This document shows positions 24,761 to 31,066 of a DNA stretch of 38,228 bases, piece after piece. How positions within the stretch are numbered: position 1 is the first letter of the stretch; every line of letters starts with the position of its first letter. The position numbers were made by a program, and so were the translations under genes. The notes under the pieces are model-generated. The model did no database searches. It was not told where the DNA came from and saw nothing but the letters and a program-made list of their open reading frames with translations. The DNA is taken from positions 1 through 38,228 of the forward strand of contig CALFJG010000016.1 of the NCBI GenBank assembly GCA_937877625.1. Direction: 5' to 3'. The DNA is from an uncultured Prevotellaceae bacterium. GTDB taxonomy: Bacteria; Bacteroidota; Bacteroidia; Bacteroidales; Bacteroidaceae.

Positions 24761-24823
24761 TGGCGTATTCCTCACTGGCTCGCCTTTGTCGTGGCGAGCA
24801 AAAAAAACTGTTGGAAAACAAAC
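24761..24823 (+). repeat. Repeat C, degenerate copy 3
   Basis: TGGCGTATTCC, then GGCGAGCAAAAAAAACTG and TTGGAAAACAAAC match the start and end of repeat C with the middle lost. It lies just before the start of the unrecognised 24870 gene. Confidence 0.4.
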
Positions 24824-24869
24824 TTACAAAGACATTCTGAACAAAAGTGCTGCGGCAATTAGGTACATT

Positions 24870-25517
24870 ATGACAAAACTCGAAACCTTATACGCCAGCA
24901 TCAAAGGGTTGGAGAAAGTGGGGCTTACCCTCACTGACGAGATGCTGAAGAAAGCGGATGAGTTGGAGGAGCAACTCATCAAGACAGAAATACTGCCCAC
25001 GTTGAGCAAAGACATCGAACCACGTTTGTCGCAGATACAACGTGAACTCGTGCTTGTGGTGGAGTACAAACCAGGAGAGCCGATCAGTGTTGCCTTGTCG
25101 CGCAAACCCAATATCCCGGAATTGCTCGATGCCAAACGGCTGGAGCCAGACCCACAAGTGGAGCACAAGGAGTTTGGACCACGCGCTTCAAAGAACGAGA
25201 AGAAAGCCCCCAAAACAGGGCTATGCGTTTATCGTAGGGACGGCTCCATCTTGCAAGAACGTGATGCTGCTACTACCTTTGTTGCTGCCATTGTAGAGGC
25301 AGGCCCACTTCGTGTTCGACAACTTGGTCTTAAACACTGCCGCATCAATATCGTCTCTACCACAAAAGACAAAAAGTATAGTGATGCACAAAGAGAGGTG
25401 GAACGCGGACTGTATGTGCTAACCCATAGCAGCACCAAGGCAAAAAAGAATATACTCGACCAGATAAGTGAGACCTTCCAACTGGGTTGGAAAGTAGAGA
25501 TTGTAAAAAAGGCATAG
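24870..25517 (+). CDS. Unrecognised protein in the restriction-modification region
   Basis: I do not recognise the family. From ATG 24870 (MTKLETLYASIKGLEKVGLT) it is 215 residues. The N-terminal half is rich in charged residues and probably helical or coiled (LTDEMLKKADELEEQLIK, PRLSQIQRELVLVVEYKPGE). The C-terminal half reads as a compact domain, GLCVYRRDGSILQERDAA to LYVLTHSSTKAKKNILDQIS, ending QLGWKVEIVKKA. This end resembles a short conserved module I associate with Bacteroidota proteins near restriction genes, but I cannot name it. It lies 154 bp upstream of a type IIG-like gene and is flanked by repeat B elements on both sides, so it may be part of the same accessory unit. An upstream in-frame ATG (24786) falls in repeat C and is less likely. 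Confidence 0.6.
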   Translation: MTKLETLYASIKGLEKVGLTLTDEMLKKADELEEQLIKTEILPTLSKDIEPRLSQIQRELVLVVEYKPGEPISVALSRKPNIPELLDAKRLEPDPQVEHKEFGPRASKNEKKAPKTGLCVYRRDGSILQERDAATTFVAAIVEAGPLRVRQLGLKHCRINIVSTTKDKKYSDAQREVERGLYVLTHSSTKAKKNILDQISETFQLGWKVEIVKKA

Positions 25518-25559
25518 TGCTACCGGGAAACTCGTGTCCGTTTAGGGCGCACACACTAA

Positions 25560-25654
25560 AGGTGGGTTCTATTCATTCGCTTTGTCAGAAAGAGGGCAAA
25601 CGGTTAAAGCCCCATCTCGTAAGACTTAACCGTGGAAACGAATAGCACCCACCT
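25560..25654. mobile_element. MITE-like element B, copy 2 (95 bp)
   Basis: The ends AGGTGGGTTCTATTCATTCG and CGAATAGCACCCACCT are inverted repeats with 14 of 16 matches. Internally CGGTTAA pairs with TTAACCG. The element encodes nothing and fills the gap between the unrecognised protein gene and the restriction-modification gene. Confidence 0.65.
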
Positions 25655-25671
25655 ATAAACTCTTCAACCCG

Positions 25672-28600
25672 ATGAACTATAAAGACATTATTGAAGCGCG
25701 TTACAGCCGTGAGAACTGGCAGCGACTGCTTCACGATATTTTCCATAACCGCGTCACGTTTTGGAATACTCCTTCTTCTGTCCGCGTCAGCAGCCGCTTA
25801 GCAAAAGCGGCGTACTACTTGGGGCGTATCTCGCTCTCCGACGGCGAGTCCATCGCTATCTACGAGGTGGTGCTCTCCGACACGGTGGACATAGCGCGCA
25901 ACCGGCGCGGCATACGCGACCTGCTCTGCTCCGAATGGCGCAACCTGGGCTACGCCGGCGCGTTTATGTTATGCTACCGTGAAGACGACAACATACTGCG
26001 CTTCTCGTACGTGAGCGAGACGTGGGGCTTCAACAAGCACGGCGAGTACGAAAAAACATCCACCGACACGAGACGCTTCACCTACCTGCTCGGCGAAGGC
26101 CATCGCAGCCGCACGGCCATTCAGCAGTTCGAGGCATTGAAGAAGAGTGCGCTTTCCTTGAAAGACCTGACCAAGGCCTTCTCCGTGGATGCCGTCAGCG
26201 ATATGTTCTTCAAGGGCTATAAGCAGCAGTATGAGGACATCGTTTTCTACGTGACAGGCAAGCGGATGGTGAAGGTGGCTAACAAGTGGGAAGAACGGCA
26301 GAAGGGTGAACCCAATCAGTTTATTATGAGCCAGTTCTCTCGTGCTGCTGGAGGGGATTTGCAATCCCCGACTACCGAAAAGGCTGTCCGTGACTATGTG
26401 AAGAAACTAATGGGACGGCTGGTGTTCCTCCAGTTCCTCCAGAAGAAAGGCTGGTTAGGTGTACCCGTCAATGCTGCTTGGGGTGAGGGCGACCCAGAGT
26501 TCATTCAGAACCTCTTTGCACAATGCCAAGACAAAGACCACTTCATCGACAATGTGCTCGAAGCGTTGTTCAACGATTTGAATAGTGAAGATGCTAAGCA
26601 GTTGCCTCAGTATCGCATACCGTATCTGAATGGCGGACTGTTTGAGAGGGATAAAACTGACGAAACGGAGTTTCCCTTGCCCGCCAAGATTATGCAGTCG
26701 CTGCTCGACTTCTTCGCCTCCTATAACTTTACCATCGACGAGAACGACCCTGACGATGCCGAGGTGGGCGTTGACCCGGAGATGCTTGGACGCATCTTCG
26801 AGAACCTGCTGGAGGACAACAAAGACAAAGGAGCCTTCTATACCCCCAAGGAAATCGTCACCTATATGTGCCGTGAGAGCCTCATCGCCTATCTACAGAC
26901 GGACATTGAGAATGAAACAACCAAAGAGGCCATTCGTCAGTTTGTGACCACCCACGACAAAGAATGTTTGGAGTCCGTGGGCACTCCCCTCCCATCAAGG
27001 GGAGGGGCAGGGGTGGGGTCTGTAGCTTCATTCATCGACCAACGCCTAAAGGATGTTAAGATCTGCGACCCTGCCATTGGATCTGGTGCCTTCCCCATGG
27101 GCTTGCTGAAAGAACTCTTCCTCTGTCGTACTGCTCTCGAAGGCATCAGTCAGCATCAGGCCACAGAAATCAAGAAGCACATCATCCAGCAGAATATCTA
27201 CGGTGTAGATATAGAGCGTGGTGCCGTCGACATCGCCCGCCTCCGCTTCTGGCTCGCCCTCATCGTCGATGAAGAGACACCACAAGCCCTGCCCAACCTC
27301 GACTTCAAAATCATGCAGGGCAACTCGCTGTTGGAGCAATACAAGGGTGTTGACCTCTCCACGATGACAGAGAAGAAAGTCGATGCGTCGGGTATGCTGT
27401 CCATCTTCGACAATATGCTGGATGTCTTCCGTCTCGACTTGCGCAAGATGCTGGCCAGATACTATGACTGCACCGACCATCACGAGAAGCAATCGCTCCG
27501 CAAGGAGATTGTTGAGAACGTGAAGAAACAACTCCGTGAGCAAAGCATCAACGTCGACTTTGGCGACCTCGACCTCTCAGGCAACAACCAGTTCTTCCTC
27601 TGGCACACCTGGTTCTACGACGTGTTCTCACAAGGCGGCTTTGATATTGTCATTGGTAATCCGCCGTATATTCGTCAAGAAAAATTGGAACATGCATATA
27701 AGAGATTGCTATGCTCTATATATCCTAATGTAGGCGAAGGAACTGCTGATATTCTTGTTTATTTCTTTGGATTAGGAATCAAAATAATGCATGAAAACGG
27801 AATCCTGACATTTATAACTTCAAACAAGTTCTTGAAAACAAAATATGGCAAAAGCATCAGAAGAACATTTGCCAATGAGGTAGATGTCATTTCTTTTATT
27901 GACTTTTTTGAGTTGCCTGTATTCAACAACGCTTCAACAGATGCAGGCATAACACTTCTTTGTAAGCAATCTCCTGTTTCAAAAACAAAATACTATCCGG
28001 TAAAAACATTGACGAATTTGAATCTTTCCACCTTAACAGCAGGAAGCTATCTTGGTGTAATCAAGAATGAAACAGAATGGCAATTTGTTCGTAACGAAGA
28101 GTTGTCAATTTTGAAAAAGTTGAGTACAAATTCAATATCTCTTACAGATTTTGTTAACAATAGAATATATAGGGGTATCACTACGGGCTCCAACCAATGC
28201 TTTATGTTGAAAAGAAATGTGAAAGAACAGATTCTTGAAAATTGTACTACTCCTGAAGAACTTGAAAAAACAGAGAGAGTCATCAAAAAGGCATTTCGGA
28301 GTAGAGATATTAGGAAGTATAAATATGTAGGACCAGAGCAATGGTTGTTGTTCATTAATTGGCATTTCCCGATTCCAGTTGAAGTTGCTGAAAATATGGG
28401 GACGAAGGAAGTTATTGACAAGGCTGAAGTCAAGTTGCGTAATGAGTATCCTTCACTTTACAAATATCTCCTTTCTCATTACGAAGCTTTAGCGGACAGG
28501 AATAAAGAAGAGACAGGAATCCGTTACGAGTGGTATGCCTTACAAAGATGGGGAGCTAAATATTATAAAGAGTTTGACGAAGAAAAGTTGATTTACATTC

Positions 28601-28989
28601 ATACCGCAAAAGAACATGAGTTTTACTATGACAAGGATAAACACTATGTAAATAATTCGTGCTATATTATTGCCACAAAGAGTAAATTCCTCTATTGTTT
28701 CTTAAATTCTAGTCTATTCCGATATTTCAAGAGGATAAAGTTTGTCGCTTATGGCGACGGTTCAGAAGAAGGCCGGTGTAAACTGGATGGAAACAAAATG
28801 GCAACAATCCCTATCATGCAAGGGGTAGATGAACAGCCTTTTGAAGATAAATTCAATAAGTTACAGAATGCGGTAAAAGAAAGTGATAATAAGAAAATTA
28901 GTGCCTTAGAATCCGAAATCGACCGTCTTGTCTATCAGCTCTACGGCCTAACGGAAGAGGAAATAAGAATTGTGGAGGGGAAGAAATAA
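25672..28989 (+). CDS. Eco57I-like N6-adenine methyltransferase/specificity protein (type IIG-like)
   Basis: The 1105-residue protein has an N-terminal region (residues 1-330), an N6-adenine methyltransferase core with the SAM motif DPAIGSGAFPMGLLKELF (Asp about 466) and the catalytic NPPY in DIVIGNPPYIRQEKL (Asn about 663), and a C-terminal TaqI_C-like specificity part (about 700-1090), ending EIDRLVYQLYGLTEEEIR. The linker motif RIFENLLEDNKDKGAFYTPKEIV is typical of Eco57I-type enzymes. A clear PD-(D/E)XK nuclease could not be confirmed in the N-terminus, so it may be a methyltransferase without cleavage, or a BREX-like PglX. From about 27650 the DNA becomes much more AT-rich, so the specificity half may have been exchanged. 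Two repeat-derived in-frame insertions interrupt it. Confidence 0.85.
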   Translation: MNYKDIIEARYSRENWQRLLHDIFHNRVTFWNTPSSVRVSSRLAKAAYYLGRISLSDGESIAIYEVVLSDTVDIARNRRGIRDLLCSEWRNLGYAGAFMLCYREDDNILRFSYVSETWGFNKHGEYEKTSTDTRRFTYLLGEGHRSRTAIQQFEALKKSALSLKDLTKAFSVDAVSDMFFKGYKQQYEDIVFYVTGKRMVKVANKWEERQKGEPNQFIMSQFSRAAGGDLQSPTTEKAVRDYVKKLMGRLVFLQFLQKKGWLGVPVNAAWGEGDPEFIQNLFAQCQDKDHFIDNVLEALFNDLNSEDAKQLPQYRIPYLNGGLFERDKTDETEFPLPAKIMQSLLDFFASYNFTIDENDPDDAEVGVDPEMLGRIFENLLEDNKDKGAFYTPKEIVTYMCRESLIAYLQTDIENETTKEAIRQFVTTHDKECLESVGTPLPSRGGAGVGSVASFIDQRLKDVKICDPAIGSGAFPMGLLKELFLCRTALEGISQHQATEIKKHIIQQNIYGVDIERGAVDIARLRFWLALIVDEETPQALPNLDFKIMQGNSLLEQYKGVDLSTMTEKKVDASGMLSIFDNMLDVFRLDLRKMLARYYDCTDHHEKQSLRKEIVENVKKQLREQSINVDFGDLDLSGNNQFFLWHTWFYDVFSQGGFDIVIGNPPYIRQEKLEHAYKRLLCSIYPNVGEGTADILVYFFGLGIKIMHENGILTFITSNKFLKTKYGKSIRRTFANEVDVISFIDFFELPVFNNASTDAGITLLCKQSPVSKTKYYPVKTLTNLNLSTLTAGSYLGVIKNETEWQFVRNEELSILKKLSTNSISLTDFVNNRIYRGITTGSNQCFMLKRNVKEQILENCTTPEELEKTERVIKKAFRSRDIRKYKYVGPEQWLLFINWHFPIPVEVAENMGTKEVIDKAEVKLRNEYPSLYKYLLSHYEALADRNKEETGIRYEWYALQRWGAKYYKEFDEEKLIYIHTAKEHEFYYDKDKHYVNNSCYIIATKSKFLYCFLNSSLFRYFKRIKFVAYGDGSEEGRCKLDGNKMATIPIMQGVDEQPFEDKFNKLQNAVKESDNKKISALESEIDRLVYQLYGLTEEEIRIVEGKK
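26353..26369. repeat. Palindromic repeat inserted in frame in the methyltransferase gene
   Basis: GGGGATT-TGC-AATCCCC encodes part of AAGGDLQSPTTEKA at residues about 223-236. It is a 7-bp palindrome resembling the dispersed palindromic elements found between Bacteroidota genes. Confidence 0.55.
26981..27022 (+). repeat. GC-rich repeat inserted in frame (residues about 437-450)
   Basis: The segment with CTCCCATCAAGGGGAGGGGC and GGTGGGGTCTGTAG encodes TPLPSRGGAGVGS, unlike the surrounding protein. The same core CTCCC-TCAAGGGGAG plus TGGGGTCT recurs in the M56 gene at 31276-31314. Confidence 0.7.
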
Positions 28990-29005
28990 AAAAGTTACTC
29001 TAAAA

Positions 29006-29037
29006 TTTGGAAGTTTCGGAAATAATGCCTACCTTTG
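29006..29037 (+). promoter_or_regulatory. Promoter of the NYN gene leader
   Basis: TTTG (29006-29009) and TACCTTTG (29030-29037) are 20 bp apart. The region AAATTTGGAAGTTTCGGA is repeated almost exactly at 30323-30340, again upstream of an untranslated leader. Confidence 0.85.
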
Positions 29038-29044
29038 CAGCAGA

Positions 29045-29134
29045 AATCCCCCTTGTATGATAAATACTTGGGTCAGTTGTGAAAAAGCAACTTAAAAAAA
29101 AGAATCCCCCCTTGTATGATAAATACTTGGGTCA
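29045..29134 (+). repeat. Two direct repeats in the NYN leader, candidate regulatory or antitoxin RNA
   Basis: Copy 1 (29045-29075) and copy 2 (29103-29134) are the same apart from one extra C in copy 2; the shared part ends TTGTATGATAAATACTTGGG. Each can fold with GTAT/ATAC and CCC/GGG pairs around a GATAA loop. Between them lies a 27-nt A-rich spacer that opens with the small hairpin GTTG-TGAAAAAG-CAAC. The pair sits between a promoter and a terminator, upstream of an NYN gene. Confidence 0.75.
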
Positions 29135-29160
29135 AGCCTCCGAAAGGGGGCTTTATTTTT
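29134..29160 (+). terminator. Intrinsic terminator between leader repeats and NYN gene
   Basis: AAGCCTCC (29134-29141), loop GAAA, GGGGGCTT (29146-29153), then TATTTTT. It ends only 13 bp before the NYN start codon, so most transcripts from 29037 should stop before the gene. The C-run of the second repeat could compete for the G-run of this stem. Confidence 0.8.
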
Positions 29161-29173
29161 AAAGAAACAGAGT

Positions 29174-29845
29174 ATGGGAAAGAAGAAGGTTATAGTTTAC
29201 GTTGATGGGTACAATTTCTATTACGGCCTTAAACACGGAGGAAGCAAGTGGAAACGTCTCTACTGGCTGGATGTTGTGAAGTTTTTTGAACGTATGATGC
29301 TGGATGACCAAGAACTGGTAGAGGTGAACTACTATTCAGCCCGCCCTGTTGATGATCCTCAGGCATATTACAACCAAGACAAATTTTTCCATGCGAACGA
29401 GATTAATCCTAAATTCAAGCTCCATCTGGGTCTTTACAAGAAAAAGAAGATTAAGTGTCAGAACTGCGGCTTTAAGATTAAAACCTACGAAGAGAAGGAG
29501 TCGGATGTCAGGGTTGCCACAGGTATGCTTACCGATGTGTTCACCAAGCGTTGTGATATTACCATCGTGGTCTCAGCTGATAGTGACATGATACCTTCTG
29601 TTGAGATTATCAAGAACTTTGCACCAGAACACCCTGTTCACGTATTCGTGCCTCCCACCCAGAAATCGTTTGCTTTGGCCAGCAAGTGCGACCATGTAGT
29701 TTGGTTGGAGCATTATAAAGCCAGGTTTGTGCAGTCGATGCTTCCCGACGATGTGACGCTGCCCAACGGTCACATATTGCACCGGCCTGCAAACTGGAGA
29801 AGCAACAAAGAGAATGATGAGCTCGATTCAACGAATCAACAATAA
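29174..29845 (+). CDS. NYN-domain protein, putative ribonuclease (LabA/DUF88-like)
   Basis: The 223-residue protein has the acidic residues of the PIN-like NYN fold: YVDGYNFYYGL near the N-terminus (Asp about 10), ESDVRVATGMLTDV in the middle, and VVSADSDMIPSVEII. A CxxC (KCQNCGFK) in the middle suggests a zinc-binding loop. NYN proteins are metal-dependent ribonucleases or RNA-processing factors; many LabA-like members have no known target. It lies 184 bp downstream of the type IIG-like gene, behind a promoter, two direct repeats and a terminator. This makes it a candidate regulated nuclease, possibly a toxin kept in check by its leader. Substrate and activity are inferred from the fold only. 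Confidence 0.82.
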   Translation: MGKKKVIVYVDGYNFYYGLKHGGSKWKRLYWLDVVKFFERMMLDDQELVEVNYYSARPVDDPQAYYNQDKFFHANEINPKFKLHLGLYKKKKIKCQNCGFKIKTYEEKESDVRVATGMLTDVFTKRCDITIVVSADSDMIPSVEIIKNFAPEHPVHVFVPPTQKSFALASKCDHVVWLEHYKARFVQSMLPDDVTLPNGHILHRPANWRSNKENDELDSTNQQ

Positions 29846-30049
29846 GTTTCAGATATTGCAGACAGCTTGGCAAGTACCCAAGGTGATGCCATACTTCAGG
29901 CTGCTTGTAGCCTTACTCATGTGTAAGGCAGGAAGCAGGCAGAAAGGAGCCTGAAAGCAGAGTGAATGCAGGCAGTAAGCAACTTTACAAGATATGAGGA
30001 GGAACCGACACTTCTGTATTAGCATCCGAGCCAACGGCTGCTGGACGAA

Positions 30050-30297
30050 ATGAAAAGCAAATCGACCGCTTCGTCTATCCGCTCGGCTCTGCCGCTTTCA
30101 CAAAGCGAAGCGACTGAAAGAACTCTACGGCCTGACCTATGAAGCTCCGAGCTTTGCTCGCCTGAGCACCTATGAAAAGAAAAAGATGAGCGAAGAAAGG
30201 CAACGGGTAGGCGACCAGATGGTCGGGAATGGTGCTGATAATAGACCCTGAGACCCCAATAACGAGGGAAGAGTACGAGAAAGAAGCGAAAAATTGA
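30050..30297 (+). pseudogene. Decayed C-terminal tail of a type IIG/type I-like restriction-modification protein
   Basis: The translated fragments IDRFVYPL, KELYGLTYE and IDPETPITREEYEKEAKN are read in different frames and are interrupted by extra bases. They resemble the end of restriction-modification proteins; the intact gene ends EIDRLVYQLYGLTEEE (28912-28960). No start or body remains. The gene-free stretch 29846-30049 shows nothing I recognise. Confidence 0.55.
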
Positions 30298-30325
30298 AGT
30301 TAGGCGAAAGAAAGTTACTCCAAAA

Positions 30326-30357
30326 TTTGGAAGTTTCGGAATAAATACCTATCTTTG
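30326..30357 (+). promoter_or_regulatory. Promoter of candidate small RNA
   Basis: TTTG (30326-30329) and TATCTTTG (30350-30357) are 20 bp apart, within a near-copy of the NYN-gene promoter region. Confidence 0.8.
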
Positions 30358-30363
30358 CACCGT

Positions 30364-30490
30364 CAGAACACCAGTTCTGGCTATCCGGGCAGAATCCCGC
30401 GAGAGGCAGGACTCAATTGATACTGCTTCGGAGCAAGACATCACCGACACTACTCCATTTTTAAAACCATCTCGCAAGAGATGGTTTTAT
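30364..30490 (+). ncRNA. Candidate small RNA with terminator
   Basis: A strong promoter is followed by about 100 nt with small hairpins (CGGG-CAGAAT-CCCG, TGCT-TCGG-AGCA) and an 11-bp stem AAAACCATCTC/GAGATGGTTTT (30463-30473 with 30478-30488, loop GCAA). No open frame or ribosome site is visible. The U-tail after the stem is weak. The RNA may also be a leftover leader whose gene has been lost. Confidence 0.4.
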
Positions 30491-30577
30491 CGTTCGTATG
30501 CTTTCCTGAAAAATGCGAAGAATTCGGGTTTAAGGGCTAAAGTCCTCTTGAGGTTCTAATGCAAAAGTATGTTAACT

Positions 30578-30657
30578 TTCTAAGGTTTTAGAAGAAAATA
30601 TTTGGTCGTTCTAAAAATTTAGAATATCTTTGCAGCTGAAATTCTAAAACTTTAGAA
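30578..30657. promoter_or_regulatory. Three BlaI-type operators around the blaI-like promoter
   Basis: TTCTAAGGTTTTAGAA (30578-30593), TTCTAAAAATTTAGAA (30609-30624) and TTCTAAAACTTTAGAA (30642-30657) are 16-bp palindromes 31 and 33 bp apart. The middle one fills the spacer between the -33 TTTG (30601-30604) and the -7 TATCTTTG (30625-30632). The last ends 8 bp before the repressor gene. This is a textbook autoregulation layout. Confidence 0.88.
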
Positions 30658-30665
30658 CGAAGAAT

Positions 30666-31049
30666 ATGGAAATGGAGCACAAGAAACAACTGACCAAGGC
30701 CGAGCAACAGGTGATGACAGCCCTGTGGAGTCTGCCTCAGGGTGGAGCAAATTCGGCAGAAATTATGGAACGCATGCCAGAGCCGAAGCCGGCGCTGACC
30801 ACGCTACTCACGTTCCTGAAGATTCTGAAGGAAAAGGGCTATGTGCTGACCGAAAGGGTGGGGAAGGCGCTACGTTTCACGCCCGCAGTCAGTCGTGATC
30901 AGTACACACGGCAGTACATGGCGGAGGTGAAGAACACCTTCTTCGGCGGTTCGCTGACCTCGTTGGTGTCGTTCTTCGCCAAGGAAGAGAAACTGACCGA
31001 GGCGGAGATTGACGAGCTGGTCAGAATCATCAAGCATCAGAACAACTAA
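30666..31049 (+). CDS. BlaI/MecI/CopY family transcriptional repressor
   Basis: The 127-residue winged-helix protein has the Penicillinase_R layout: LTKAEQQVMTALWSLPQGG (residues about 9-27), the recognition-helix segment PALTTLLTFLKILKEKGYV, and a C-terminal dimerisation half (FGGSLTSLVSFFAKEEKLTEAEIDELV). Family members bind palindromic operators as dimers and are cleaved when a membrane sensor is activated. Three matching palindromes lie just upstream, so it represses itself and the M56 gene 17 bp downstream. The signal is not readable; beta-lactam is the textbook signal for BlaI but no beta-lactamase is in the window. Confidence 0.93.
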   Translation: MEMEHKKQLTKAEQQVMTALWSLPQGGANSAEIMERMPEPKPALTTLLTFLKILKEKGYVLTERVGKALRFTPAVSRDQYTRQYMAEVKNTFFGGSLTSLVSFFAKEEKLTEAEIDELVRIIKHQNN

Positions 31050-31066
31050 CGATAACTTTATATTTA

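Noticed and set aside
29045..29134. Two direct repeats with a 27-nt spacer resembling a minimal CRISPR array
   Set aside because: Only two repeats, no leader or cas genes, and the repeats are followed directly by a terminator and a protein gene; a leader RNA fits better.
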